A stretch of DNA of 64,000 nt from Saprospiraceae bacterium. Its GTDB lineage: Bacteria; Bacteroidota; Bacteroidia; Chitinophagales; Saprospiraceae. The stretch lies in assembly GCA_016717265.1 (NCBI GenBank), contig JADKFX010000001.1, forward strand, positions 930,001-994,000, read 5' to 3'. Positions 52,993 through 63,800 of this stretch are shown piece after piece. The notes beneath the pieces were generated by a model. It was not told where the DNA came from, made no database searches, and was given only the letters and a program-made list of their open reading frames with translations. The first letter of the stretch is position 1; each line of letters opens with the position of its first letter. The position numbers and the translations under genes are program-made.

Positions 52993-54248
52993 ATTTAAAA
53001 TTAATTATTGACATCTCTAAGTCTTTATTATTAGCCAGGTTCAAACAATCTTTGGTTGCTGCAATTGGCGTTACTTTTAGCATTACCATGTTTATTACAT
53101 TATTAGGTTTTATGACTGGCCTTAATGATCTTTTAGATGGATTAATTTTAAATAGAACTGCACATATCAGATTGTTTAATGAAATTAAGCCAAATCAAAA
53201 CCAAGCAATTAATTTATCACCTGAATTTAAAAGTTCATATAATTTTATTCAATCCATAAAGGCCAGATCAAGTCGAAGAGAAATTTACAATAGTGAATCC
53301 ATTATGCAGGCTTTAAACAGTGATAAACGTGTTTTAGGAATCGCTCCAAAGATTTCCGCTCCTGTTTTCTTTAATGATGGTAATATTGAAATTACAGGAG
53401 TTATTCAGGGGATTGATGTTGTACAGGAAAGCAAGCTTTTCCATTTTTTAGATTATGTTACGGAAGGTCATTTCGAAGATATTGAATTCGTTACCAACAG
53501 TATTATATTGGGCAAAGGATTGGCAGATAAATTATTAGCGAATCTTGGTGATGTTGTGCAATTAACAACAGCACAAGGAGAGCGATTTTCTTTGAAGGTC
53601 GTTGGTTTTTTCCAATCTGGAATCGCCGAATATGATAAAGTCCAAAGTTATGCATCCATTGCAACAACGCAAAAAGTTCTCGGGAAAACAAAGAATTATA
53701 TAACAGATATTCAAATTAAATTGCACAATGTAAACGAAGCAATAGGTTTAGCAAAGGAATATGAGAAATTGTTTGATACAGATGCGGAGGATATTCAAAC
53801 CGCAAATGCACAATTTGAAACAGGAAGTACAGTGAGATCTATAATTTCCTATGCAGTTGGAATCACCTTGTTAATTGTAGCTGGATTTGGTATTTTTAAT
53901 ATCTTGAATATGATGATTTTTGAAAAAATGGAATCGATAGCCATTTTAAAAGCGACAGGATTTTCTGGAAAAGATGTGAAGAATATTTTTTTATACATAG
54001 CCTTGAGTATTGGTTTTTTTGGTGGTATAATGGGTTTATTATTCGGGTTTTTATTGTCTACAGGAATTGATCAGATTCCCTTTAAAACGGCTTCCTTACC
54101 TACGATCTCTACCTATCCAATAAACTATAGTATTAAATATTATTTGATTGGTTTAGTGTTTTCTTTGATTACTACTTATCTCGCTGGTTATTTTCCAGCC
54201 CGCAAAGCAAGTATGGTGGATCCAGTCGTTATAATTAGAGGTAAATAA
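52989..54248 (+). CDS. FtsX/MacB-type ABC exporter permease
   Basis: 419 residues in the type VII ABC layout: helix 1 (VAAIGVTFSITMFITLLGFM) at the N-terminus, a large periplasmic domain (about residues 40-270), and three C-terminal helices (YAVGITLLIVAGFGIFNIL, FLYIALSIGFFGGIMGLLFG, YYLIGLVFSLITTYLAGYF) ending in the conserved FPARKASMVDPVVIIRG. The protein lacks a fused ATPase, so it depends on the next gene. It moves lipids, peptides or small molecules mechanically from the periplasm. Overlaps the fusion-protein gene by 4 bp. Confidence 0.9.
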   Translation: MNLKLIIDISKSLLLARFKQSLVAAIGVTFSITMFITLLGFMTGLNDLLDGLILNRTAHIRLFNEIKPNQNQAINLSPEFKSSYNFIQSIKARSSRREIYNSESIMQALNSDKRVLGIAPKISAPVFFNDGNIEITGVIQGIDVVQESKLFHFLDYVTEGHFEDIEFVTNSIILGKGLADKLLANLGDVVQLTTAQGERFSLKVVGFFQSGIAEYDKVQSYASIATTQKVLGKTKNYITDIQIKLHNVNEAIGLAKEYEKLFDTDAEDIQTANAQFETGSTVRSIISYAVGITLLIVAGFGIFNILNMMIFEKMESIAILKATGFSGKDVKNIFLYIALSIGFFGGIMGLLFGFLLSTGIDQIPFKTASLPTISTYPINYSIKYYLIGLVFSLITTYLAGYFPARKASMVDPVVIIRGK

Positions 54249-54249
54249 T

Positions 54250-54933
54250 ATGGATAAAATTATACTGGAAGCGAAAGCAATTCGAAAATATTTTTACGAT
54301 CCAGTAAAAGTGGAGATACTTAAAGATATCAATTTTTCAATTAATCGGGGTGAGTTTGTTTCTATAGTTGGAAAATCTGGTTGTGGAAAATCTACCTTAT
54401 TGTATATACTTTCTACCATGGACACTGATTATGAAGGTGAATTATGGATAGATAATCAATGTATGGTCCATAAAAAGGAGGAAGAATTGGCACGGGTTCG
54501 AAATGAAAAAATTGGTTTTGTTTTTCAATTTCATTATTTATTGAATGAGTTTTCAGTATTGCGAAATGTGATGTTACCGGGAATTAAGCTTGGAAAGTAT
54601 ACGGAGGAAGAAGTGGAAATCAGAGCCATTGATCGACTAAAGCAATTAGGCATTGAAAAACTCGCGTTGCAAAAAGCAAGTAAATTGTCTGGAGGGGAAA
54701 AGCAAAGAGTTGCAATTGCAAGAGCACTGATTAATGATCCTTTAATTATAATGGGGGATGAACCAACGGGTAATCTTGATAAAAGTAATAGTCAAATAGT
54801 TTATAATATTTTCAAACAATTAACGGAAGAATTTAATCAAACACTATTGATTGTTACACATGACATAGAATTTGCTGAAAGAACCAATCGGATTATAGAA
54901 ATGGAGGACGGAAGTATAATTAAGGAAACGTAA
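54250..54933 (+). CDS. LolD/MacB-type ABC transporter ATPase
   Basis: 227 residues, the usual LolD size. Walker A is VGKSGCGKSTLL, the ABC signature SKLSGGEKQRVAIARAL, Walker B LIIMGDEPTGNLD, and the H-loop LIVTHDIEFA. It energises the permease encoded directly upstream (1 bp gap). The three genes at 51880-54933 together make a tripartite exporter of the MacAB type with the ATPase split from the permease; no outer-membrane TolC gene is adjacent. Substrate unknown. Confidence 0.93.
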   Translation: MDKIILEAKAIRKYFYDPVKVEILKDINFSINRGEFVSIVGKSGCGKSTLLYILSTMDTDYEGELWIDNQCMVHKKEEELARVRNEKIGFVFQFHYLLNEFSVLRNVMLPGIKLGKYTEEEVEIRAIDRLKQLGIEKLALQKASKLSGGEKQRVAIARALINDPLIIMGDEPTGNLDKSNSQIVYNIFKQLTEEFNQTLLIVTHDIEFAERTNRIIEMEDGSIIKET

Positions 54934-55022
54934 AAGGTGTTTCGTGGTTTTGATTGTATAGTATCCTTAGAAGTGGAACCTTAATATTTGTTTTATGTAA
55001 CTTTTCTATTTTCTAATAATTT

Positions 55023-56144
55023 TTATTCATTTTTTTGAAGCGCTTTCCAATTTCCATTGAATTCCGTATTTGGATTGAAGGAAGAAGATTCACTTAGAAT
55101 ATATTCACCTCGATCATTTACCCAGGCATTTTGGTATCCCGAAGGAAGTTGAATGAGTGTTTGATTTCCATCTGTATATCGATCTACACCACGGACATAA
55201 TCACTGAATTGATTATTAACACGCTCATTGGATTTTTGAGTTTGCCAATAACTGTCGGAAATGGATTTCGAAATCTGATCATTCGTTTGACTAATAATTT
55301 TACTAATTTGCCCAGCTTGATAAATTCGTTGATATACAACATCAGAAAGAATTTTTGTCACCTGTATAAATTTATTATAAAATTGAAGGGTGGGTCGACT
55401 TGATGCTTTTATGGTTAATGCAATTTTTCTACAAGCTTCTAATTTCCCTTTTGGCGCTTTAACACTATATAAATTATTAGCTGCCCAAATCGTACTTTGT
55501 AAGTTTACCATTCCTTGTGAACTCATATTGGAAATATCCAATTGACCATAAAACTCTTCCTCCAGAGTTTGATTATTTTCTTGATATTCTATTCGAATGA
55601 AGCCACTTTCCGAATTTGATTGAATAGCAGATCCTTGCTGGTATCCACTTTGAGATGGTGATTGATGGATTCGTTTTTCTTCGGTAATTTTAAATTGTAA
55701 ATTTCCACGTTCTTTTTTCACGAGCTCTTTAAGACCCTGAAGGATTCCTCTTGGTGGTGGATAACCACTTGTTCCTGTAGGTCCGGAACTATAAACGGCG
55801 CGAACATCTGGAAAAGAATTTATCTGCAAATTTTGTGGAGGATTTTCAAATAGACCTTTATACCGAATTGGCAGTGTTGCATCATTGTATTCCCAATAGA
55901 GCTGATCTTTAACATTCCATCCTTCAGGGATCAGACAGGTAAAAGCAACCATACCGGTGCCCTCCCGATCTAGGATTTCATGTTTATTTAACTTTAAGTA
56001 ATTTGAATTTTTTGTTTCTTGCCTACTGTAATTTACTTTGTTCTCCTGTTCCGGTTTTTCTTGTTTACTCGAACTTTGACCACAAGCAAAAAAGTAAGAG
56101 ATAATACAAAGTAATCGAAAGAATATTGAAAAGTTCATATTCAA
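55023..56144 (-). CDS. lipoprotein of unknown function
   Basis: 373 residues with a lipoprotein signal (FFACGQSSS, Cys22) followed by a Lys/Glu/Gln linker. The mature part opens with a TGMVAFTCLIPEGWNVKDQL module seen in some periplasmic proteins, has long Gln/Ser-rich stretches (SPSQSGYQQGSAIQSNSESG), and ends with the acidic short repeat YILSESSSFNPNTEFNG. No named family recognised. It converges on the exporter operon (89 bp between ends), so shared regulation is unlikely. Confidence 0.6.
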   Translation of the reverse strand: MNMNFSIFFRLLCIISYFFACGQSSSKQEKPEQENKVNYSRQETKNSNYLKLNKHEILDREGTGMVAFTCLIPEGWNVKDQLYWEYNDATLPIRYKGLFENPPQNLQINSFPDVRAVYSSGPTGTSGYPPPRGILQGLKELVKKERGNLQFKITEEKRIHQSPSQSGYQQGSAIQSNSESGFIRIEYQENNQTLEEEFYGQLDISNMSSQGMVNLQSTIWAANNLYSVKAPKGKLEACRKIALTIKASSRPTLQFYNKFIQVTKILSDVVYQRIYQAGQISKIISQTNDQISKSISDSYWQTQKSNERVNNQFSDYVRGVDRYTDGNQTLIQLPSGYQNAWVNDRGEYILSESSSFNPNTEFNGNWKALQKNE

Positions 56145-56298
56145 ATTATTTGTTTCAAATATACCAAGAACTTATTAAAGCTTGATTATTTATTATGCAA
56201 ATAAAAATTTCTTATTCAAAGTGATTAAGAAGGATCCATAGAAATTACTTTCTGAATCAGAACAATCTCGTATTTTAAGGAGTTCTTTTGGAAAAAAG

Positions 56299-57525
56299 CT
56301 AAATCACTTCAACTTGATTTTTAAATAGATCTTCTAATGTTTCTCGTTCTCTAATGAGATAATGTTTTCCTTCGTGAATTAATACTTCAGCAGGTCTAAA
56401 ACGCGAATTATAATTAGAAGACATTGTGAAACAATATGCACCAGCATTTTTAAAGCAAAGGATATCACCAGGATGAATTTCAGCAACTACGCGATTACTA
56501 GCAAAGGTGTCTGTTTCACAGATGTAACCTACGATATTATATACTCTTGGCTTTCCAGCGGGTTTACTTACATTGATTATATGGTGGTAAGCATCATAAA
56601 ACATGGGCCTTATTAAATGATTTAAACCTGAATCTACACCAGCAAAAACAGTGGATGGCGTTTGTTTAATGATATTCGTTTTTACAAAAAAGAAGCCACA
56701 TTCTGAAACGAGATATTTTCCGGGTTCAAAATAGAGTTTAAGTTTTCTGCCATAGTCTTTGCAGAATTGATTAAAAGATGCAGATAAGATCTGGCCTAGT
56801 TCTTCAACATCTGTGCTTACATCATCAAGTTTATAAGGTACTTTTATGCCACTTCCAAAATCTATAAATTCGAGATCTGGGAATTTTTTAGCGGTGTCAT
56901 ACATGATCTCAGAGGCCAGGTTAAATACACCCGCATCAAGAATGTCTGATCCAGTATGCATATGCAAGCCATTTACTTTTAATTTTAGCGTTTCCACCAG
57001 TCGCAATACCAAAGGCATTTGGTAAATAGAAATTCCAAATTTACTATCAATGTGTCCTACAGATATTTTTTCATGACCACCTGCCATTACGTGAGGATTG
57101 ATTCTCACTCCAATTTTCACATTTGGATGGTGATGTCCTATGTATTCTAAGGTTTCAATATGGTCAATATTGATCTGTACACCTAATTGAATAGCCATTT
57201 CTACTTCATCAGGTGCCACACAATTTGGAGTATAAATAATTTCTGAAGCTTTGAAACCTGCCTTTAATCCGGTCCAGATTTCCTGTACAGAAACCGTGTC
57301 AATTCCTACTCCCCATTGCCGTATAAGCTTTAAAATATTTATATTATTAAGGGCTTTGCAAGCAAAATGAATACCAAGTTCCGGCACATGAAATGCATTT
57401 TTTAGCCTATCTATTTGTCTTTTAATGATACTACTATCATAGACATACAAAGGCGTATGATAGGTTTCTATGAGTTCTTCTACAGGGATACCTTGTATAA
57501 AAAAGTGATCTTCTTTGATTTCCAT
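56299..57525 (-). CDS. lysA: diaminopimelate decarboxylase
   Basis: 408 residues, normal for LysA. PLP-binding Lys57 lies in IHFACKALNN. The barrel strand HMHTGSDILD, the glycine-rich FIDFGSGIKVPY, YFEPGKYLVSECGFF and the active-site Cys in VGYICETDTFA are present. It converts meso-diaminopimelate to lysine in the cytosol, the final step of lysine synthesis. It follows the S37 peptidase by 18 bp on the same strand, so both are likely on one transcript. Confidence 0.95.
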   Translation of the reverse strand: MEIKEDHFFIQGIPVEELIETYHTPLYVYDSSIIKRQIDRLKNAFHVPELGIHFACKALNNINILKLIRQWGVGIDTVSVQEIWTGLKAGFKASEIIYTPNCVAPDEVEMAIQLGVQINIDHIETLEYIGHHHPNVKIGVRINPHVMAGGHEKISVGHIDSKFGISIYQMPLVLRLVETLKLKVNGLHMHTGSDILDAGVFNLASEIMYDTAKKFPDLEFIDFGSGIKVPYKLDDVSTDVEELGQILSASFNQFCKDYGRKLKLYFEPGKYLVSECGFFFVKTNIIKQTPSTVFAGVDSGLNHLIRPMFYDAYHHIINVSKPAGKPRVYNIVGYICETDTFASNRVVAEIHPGDILCFKNAGAYCFTMSSNYNSRFRPAEVLIHEGKHYLIRERETLEDLFKNQVEVI

Positions 57526-57543
57526 TCTAAATTTTTCACAATA

Positions 57544-58839
57544 TTAATAAGCTAATGGAATTGTTTTATGTTTTGTCCATTTTTTTAAGCATTTATAGAC
57601 TAATTGTTTATCAGATTCTGAAAAATCTCTAATTCGGGTCCGATGTGCTCCATTATATTTAACCAATTTGAGAGCATTTGATTTATTGGATAGTTCAATA
57701 GCACAAGATGTCCATGGATCTTGGGCTCCATAGATATAAATCATGTTATTGCTATGGGATCTCGCTTTTTCATGCATTTTATTAATATATTCACCGTGAA
57801 AGGTCAAATCCGCATCCTTTGGAGCGAATTCCAGATTTGAAAGTTGTGGATAGATTAATAAATCACTGACTCCACTGGTATCAAAACCGTAGTATCCAAA
57901 TTCAGTCATAAATTGATAATAAGCCGGTAAGAATCTTTTATAGGATACATTATCATAATAGTTAAAATCAACAACAGCCTCTATATGGTCAAATAGTTCA
58001 TCTGCTTTAGCATCCTTGCTTGGAATGTCCTGACAGTCAAAACCCCATTGCCAAAATGAAAATGGATATTCCATAGATGCAAAATCAATAACTTTATCTT
58101 TATCAATTTCAAATTTTACCCCATCTCGATTTTCTAATTCAATAAGCAATAATTTTATTTCATTTCTGTGTTTCAGTAAATTTCTTTGAAATTCCCTGAC
58201 TTTTTGTCGGCACTCAAGTCTGCCCACCTTTTTAGTATAGTGTTCTATAGTCCGCTTATCTTCTTGTTCTAATGCAAAGGGTGCAACATAAGCAATCGTT
58301 GCTTTTAAATCTTTAGGGTATGTTAAACTATAAAGTGCAGCGGTGGTACCTCCTTTTGAAATTCCAGTTGCTATCCAATTTTTTTTATAAATTTTAGCAA
58401 GTTTGGTTCGAATGCTATGTAAATCTTCCAGTGCCTGTTTATGATTTAATAAGCTCCAATTTATTTTTTCCGGACGAGAATCTCCAAAAAATCGATATTC
58501 AATTGAAAATTGGTTTGCATTTAAAATACTGCTTGCTTCATATATCCTATCAGCGATTTCATATCCTTCTGTAACTATTACATTTGGATTTTTAAATGCA
58601 CGGTGGTACAAGAATATTTTTTGTGGAAAACTTACAGCATTCGAATCCCAATGATCTAAAGCTTGTTGAATTGTTAATTCCCAGCTAAATACAAACCCAT
58701 CTTTCGAATCCATAGGTTGAATCAGAATTCCTGGAAATTCTTCTTCTAAAAAATTCTTAAGCACAAATTCATCAGTTGGTTTCTTTGCAAATAAAATGAC
58801 AGAAGTAAAACAGCAAATTAAAGTAAAAAATCTTTGCAT
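57544..58839 (-). CDS. secreted S37-family (PS-10) serine peptidase
   Basis: 431 residues with a signal peptide (MQRFFTLICCFTSVILFAKK). The catalytic elbow is ATGISKGGTTAALYSLTYP, the acid in IYGAQDPWTSC and the His in NGAHRTRI, all in an alpha/beta-hydrolase layout. S37 enzymes are prolyl or tripeptidyl aminopeptidases acting outside the cytosol. The gene is between galK (132 bp upstream) and lysA (18 bp downstream), both on the same strand. Its job is likely peptide breakdown. Confidence 0.85.
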   Translation of the reverse strand: MQRFFTLICCFTSVILFAKKPTDEFVLKNFLEEEFPGILIQPMDSKDGFVFSWELTIQQALDHWDSNAVSFPQKIFLYHRAFKNPNVIVTEGYEIADRIYEASSILNANQFSIEYRFFGDSRPEKINWSLLNHKQALEDLHSIRTKLAKIYKKNWIATGISKGGTTAALYSLTYPKDLKATIAYVAPFALEQEDKRTIEHYTKKVGRLECRQKVREFQRNLLKHRNEIKLLLIELENRDGVKFEIDKDKVIDFASMEYPFSFWQWGFDCQDIPSKDAKADELFDHIEAVVDFNYYDNVSYKRFLPAYYQFMTEFGYYGFDTSGVSDLLIYPQLSNLEFAPKDADLTFHGEYINKMHEKARSHSNNMIYIYGAQDPWTSCAIELSNKSNALKLVKYNGAHRTRIRDFSESDKQLVYKCLKKWTKHKTIPLAY

Positions 58840-58971
58840 TCGTTTAGAATTGTAATAAATTAATTATTCAAACAGGAAATTATAGTCCATTGTTCAATAA
58901 TAAGGAATTTTCGAATTCTATTATTATGCCTATTCTATTTTAAATAGAACTGTGAAACCATAAGGTAAATT

Positions 58972-60144
58972 TTAAAAAAGGATGGGCAATGGTACCTGTT
59001 TTGAATTATTATTTAATTTCTGTACCCCCGTCTCTAAAATGGCTTCAAACACATTTGGTTCGAATCCAAAACGATTTTTATAAGCACTTTTAATACCAAC
59101 TATATATTTTTCTTTTGTCGATTTTTCAATTAAATGTAAGGTGCTTCCTCCAAAACCACCACCCATCATTCGGGCGCCATAAGCCATACTATTATGGGAA
59201 GCATAATTTATTAAGAAGTCTAATTCATCACAGCTGACAAGATACCATTTGCGAAGACCATCATGACCTTCAAATAGTAATTTTCCTGCTTGGGTAAAAT
59301 CTGAATTTTTTAATGCTGCTACCATTGACTTTACACGAATATTTTCAGATAATACAAAATTCAGAAAATGTTGTTTTTGCAATGACAAATGTTTGCAAAC
59401 TTCAATTTGTTGAAAATTATTTAATTGGCTTATTGATTTGATTTCTCCAAATAAATTTCTTGCAATAATGCGTATTTCTTCACAGGCTTTTGATCGTGCG
59501 TTATATTCTGTATCTACCAGCTTGTGCTTGATTTTTGTATCCACAACCAACCAACAAGTTTGAGAATCTGGTATTTGTATATATTGAATACTCCAGGTAT
59601 CGCAATTTATTAAAAGAACATGATTTTTTTTGGCATTGAGAATTGTAATTTGATCCATCATACCGCCATCTAATCCAGAAGCTTTTTCCGCAATAACAGA
59701 TAGTGAGGTTAGCTTGTCTTTTGATAAATTTAATTCTGCAAAATCATTAAGGATAGAAATAAAACCGCAGGTTATCGCTGATGAAGAAGAGAGTCCTGCA
59801 CCGGATGGCAGATTTCCTCCAAATGCAAGCTTAAAATAAGGCCATTGATAAGCTTTTTCTTTTAATAAATCTAAAACACCTTTAAAATAGATTGCCCAAT
59901 CAACGGGTGATTTTGATTGTCCTAGCAAATAGTGGTTCCCTTCATTTAATGAAATTATTTCCGTTTCGTAAGATGGGGTCAAGGCAAAATAAATAGATTT
60001 ATCAATTGCAGCTGGAAGGCATAAGCCCCCATTGTAATCTGTATGTTCGCCAATGATATTAATTCTGCCAGGTGCTTTGTAAAAAATTGTCTTTTCGTTT
60101 TCAAAATCTTGTGGTAATTTATCTAGAAATTCCTTTAATTCCAT
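58972..60144 (-). CDS. galK: galactokinase
   Basis: 390 residues of the GHMP kinase family. The galactose-binding signature APGRINIIGEHTDYNGG is near the N-terminus, the ATP-binding LPSGAGLSSSSA in the middle, and the third motif GARMMGGGFGGSTLHLI near the C-terminus. It phosphorylates galactose at C1 to enter the Leloir pathway; galT and galE are not in this window. No convincing promoter of the TAnnTTTG type was found in front of the start codon. Confidence 0.95.
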   Translation of the reverse strand: MELKEFLDKLPQDFENEKTIFYKAPGRINIIGEHTDYNGGLCLPAAIDKSIYFALTPSYETEIISLNEGNHYLLGQSKSPVDWAIYFKGVLDLLKEKAYQWPYFKLAFGGNLPSGAGLSSSSAITCGFISILNDFAELNLSKDKLTSLSVIAEKASGLDGGMMDQITILNAKKNHVLLINCDTWSIQYIQIPDSQTCWLVVDTKIKHKLVDTEYNARSKACEEIRIIARNLFGEIKSISQLNNFQQIEVCKHLSLQKQHFLNFVLSENIRVKSMVAALKNSDFTQAGKLLFEGHDGLRKWYLVSCDELDFLINYASHNSMAYGARMMGGGFGGSTLHLIEKSTKEKYIVGIKSAYKNRFGFEPNVFEAILETGVQKLNNNSKQVPLPILF

Positions 60145-60867
60145 ATACAGTTTTTTATTAGGTTGCGAAAGCGTAAATTTAGATCCGGCTTCCGGTCAGC
60201 TATCGCTAAAATGGACACCTTGTTTTATTAAATTATAGGGTTGACATTTTTGTTAAACGCATATTCAAACATTTTTATTTTATTCATTCTTCATTGTTGC
60301 TCGCCTTCATTTTAGCTTGCTCCTTATTTCTATAGGCGATTTCATTTTACCATACTAACTAAATTCAATAGCCAAGACTGGCAATCAACATTATGCAAAA
60401 ATATGCTCTTGTGATTATGAATCAAAATTAGTTCTGATTTTTCGATTTCGACTTACGAATCCAGGTTTTCTTTTTTGTCTGGCAACAGAAATGATGTAAG
60501 CTGTTCAAATGGGATTTTGATGGTGTAATTTTATTTTTGGACAAGACCTGAATTAAATTAAAATATCATTTGATGTTTATGCAAATTGTTTTTAGCCTTC
60601 TGGATTATCATTAATTTTAATTCTATATATTATTTTTCTGGATGTAGATTGCAGTTTGCTAGTTTCTTTTATATGTTATGATTTTGAAATATGAATTTTT
60701 TTTAAAAATATTTGGTGTTTTCAGACATTCGGGATTACATTTACACTTCGTTTAATAACACCCATTCTCAATTCTATTTTATTTAAGACACCCTGCTCAA
60801 AATCTCAACGCTATTTAATAACCCCGCTCGAAGCATTTGAGATTTTTGTAATTCATACCCTCGCTAT
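60145..60867 (+). other. intergenic, about 720 bp, leader of the HYR adhesin
   Basis: No gene was found. The last 120 bp hold three spaced copies of a TTTAATAACACCC-like motif (60751, 60782, 60814; 31 and 32 bp apart) and a hairpin with 10-bp perfect arms, AAAATCTCAA (60799-60808) and TTGAGATTTT (60837-60846). The region is divergent between galK and the adhesin gene. Promoter position is uncertain. Confidence 0.5.
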
Positions 60868-63800
60868 ATGGAAAAGCAATATTACCCCTTGCTAAATTTT
60901 TTAGCTATTGCAGGATTTTTTTTAAGCTTAAGTTTTGATCTTAATGCTCAAGTTGGTCGATTTAAAAATGTAAAACCTGGCAAGCTTCCTCTGGATTGCA
61001 ATACAGCACCAGTCATTCATTGTCCGGCAGATTTCATTGCCTGTCCTGGCGCAAATACAACGACAGATGTTACAAAATTAGCAACCGCTGAACCCGGGAG
61101 TATAGAATGCGGAACACCCATGATTTCTTACATAGAAACGCTTGTTAAAAATGGGAGTTGTCCGGGCTCAAAATTACTTCGAAGAGTTTGGACTGCAACA
61201 GATCCAAATAATACAAATCTTCGATCTTTTTGTATACAATATATCAGTACTTTAGATACTACCGCCCCAATTTTTTTAAATTGTCCTAAGGACACGACAA
61301 TACTTAGTAATTCTAAGTGTACCAGTTCTTATTATTGGACAATGCCATGGGTAACGGATGAATGTGGAAATTTTAATGTCACAAGTTCGCATATTAATGG
61401 AGGAGAATTTCCAATTGGAAATCATACTGTAGTTATAACAGCTACAGATGCCTGTGGTAATTCTTCGAGTTGCAGTTTTCATGTGGAAGTACTTTCCAAT
61501 TGTTGTAATCTGGCCCCAACTATTGTCTGTCCTGCAGACTTTAATGCATGTCCAGGTTCCTCAACGAATCCATCTGTAACAGGCACAGCAGTTGCTCGTA
61601 AAGCAAGTGAGAATTGCAAAGAACCAATCGTATTTTATATTGATAAAACAACCCAAACTTCAAGTTGTAGTATTCTTATTGAACGTACTTGGTATGCTTC
61701 AGATCCAGAAAATAATCTTCTGAGTTCAAGTTGTATTCAAATAATTCGCTTAATAGACAACACCGCACCAAAATTTACTTTTTGTCCTTCAAATATTATA
61801 GTTCAATCTGAAGATGATTGCACCGCTGTAGTTACATGGCCAAACGCAATTGCTACAGATAATTGTAATCAAGTAAGTTTAATTTCCACAATTCCGTCTG
61901 GATTTAGGTTCCAATTAGGGAGCGCTGCAGTCGTTTTTATTGCAACGGATGCTTGTGGAAATACAAGCAAGTGTGAATTTTTAGTCACGGTAGAAGAAAA
62001 TTGTTGTAAAAATCCACCGGTATTAAATTGTCCTGCAGATTATTCAGCTTGTCCAAGTACAAGCATTAATCCTTTAACTACTGGGATCGCTCAGGCCTTA
62101 GCCGGCAGTCCAAAATGTGGTCAACCAATAGTCAGCTTTACAGATGATACACTTCACTTTACAAATTGTTTTGTTTCCGTAAATAGAACCTGGAAAGCGG
62201 TGGATCCAAACCATCCAAATTTATTTGCATCGTGTATACAAAAAATAATACTTGAAGATAAAGTATCTCCAGTAATAACATTTTGTCCGGCAAATATAAC
62301 AGTTCAATCAGGCGATGATTGCACAGCAGAAGTGAGTTGGCCAAATCCATTAGCCACAGATCAATGTGGTCCTGTTACAATAACGACCTCTGTTCCTTCT
62401 GGATTTCGTTTTCAATTAGGATTAGCAGCGGTTTCTGTACTTGCAACAGATGTATGTGGTAACACTTCCCATTGTGAATTTTTAGTCACTGTAGAAGAAA
62501 ATTGTTGTAAATCAAATCCAATTATTCAATGCCCGGCAAATTTTGAATCCTGTCCTGGTTCTTTAACAGATCCAACAACTACAGGAACTGCAACGGCACA
62601 AGCTGGAAGCCCAAAATGCAATCAGCCGATCCTAAACTATACAGATGAAATATTACAGAATACAAATTGCTATACTGAAATAAATAGAACTTGGACAGCA
62701 ACAGATCCTAAGTTTTCAAATCTCAAAACAAGTTGCATACAAAAAATAATTTTAAGGGATACGCAACCACCTTCGTTTATTTTTTGTCCACCAAATATTA
62801 CGGTTCAATCAGATGAAGATTGCAGTGTAAATGTAAATTGGAATGAGCCTGTAGCAAGTGATGCTTGTGGAAGAACTACCATCACCACATCTATTTTATC
62901 CGGTTCCAAGTTTCAAATTGGAGTAACATTGGTAATTGTAACAGCAACAGATGAGTGTGGAAATGCATCAAGCTGTCAATTTTCAGTAACCGTAGAAGAA
63001 AATTGTTGTAAAACAATACCGAGTATTCAATGTCCATTAAACTTTAGTGCTTGTCCATCCTCTTCAACGGATCCATCAATTACAGGAATGCCAGTAGCAT
63101 TTCCTGGTAGTCCAAAATGCAAAACACCATTATTAAGTTTTACAGATGAAGTGATTCAAAATACAGATTGTTATAAAGAAATTAACAGGACATGGACTGC
63201 AACCGATCCGGTATTTGCAAATTTGAAAGCAAGCTGTATTCAAAAAATTATTTTGGAGGATAAACAAGCACCAGTATTTACATTTTGTCCGCCAAATATT
63301 ACAGTTCAATCTAATGATGATTGTATAGCGGAAGTGAATTGGAATAACCCAATCGCAACAGATGGATGTGGAAGTGTAAACTACACTGCATCCATTCCAA
63401 ATGGTTCCAGATTGCAATTAGGTATTACAACCATTCATATAATCGCAACAGATGTATGTGGCAATACCGCTGAATGTGAGTTTACCATTACAGTGGAAGA
63501 GAACTGTTGCAATAATCCACCTGTCTTATTCTGTCCAGCCGATTATGCAGCATGTCCGGGTAGCAGTATTGATACTTCAATTACTGGACAAGCATCCGTT
63601 GATCCATTTAAACCAGTCTGTGCTCCTGCACGTTTAGAATATCGAGATTTGATTCTTTCTTCAGATCCATGTAGATTCATAATTTCAAGAATTTGGACTG
63701 CAACGAATCCTAAAAATAACCGAGTCAGTATTTGTACGCAAACAATTGTACTTGAAGATACAGATGCTCCTTTATTTACAAGCTGTCCACCGGATTTAAC

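Noticed and set aside
61021..63600. CRISPR-like or satellite interpretation of the 501-bp repeats
   Set aside because: The repeats are in frame, diverged at synonymous positions and encode a continuous cysteine-rich protein.
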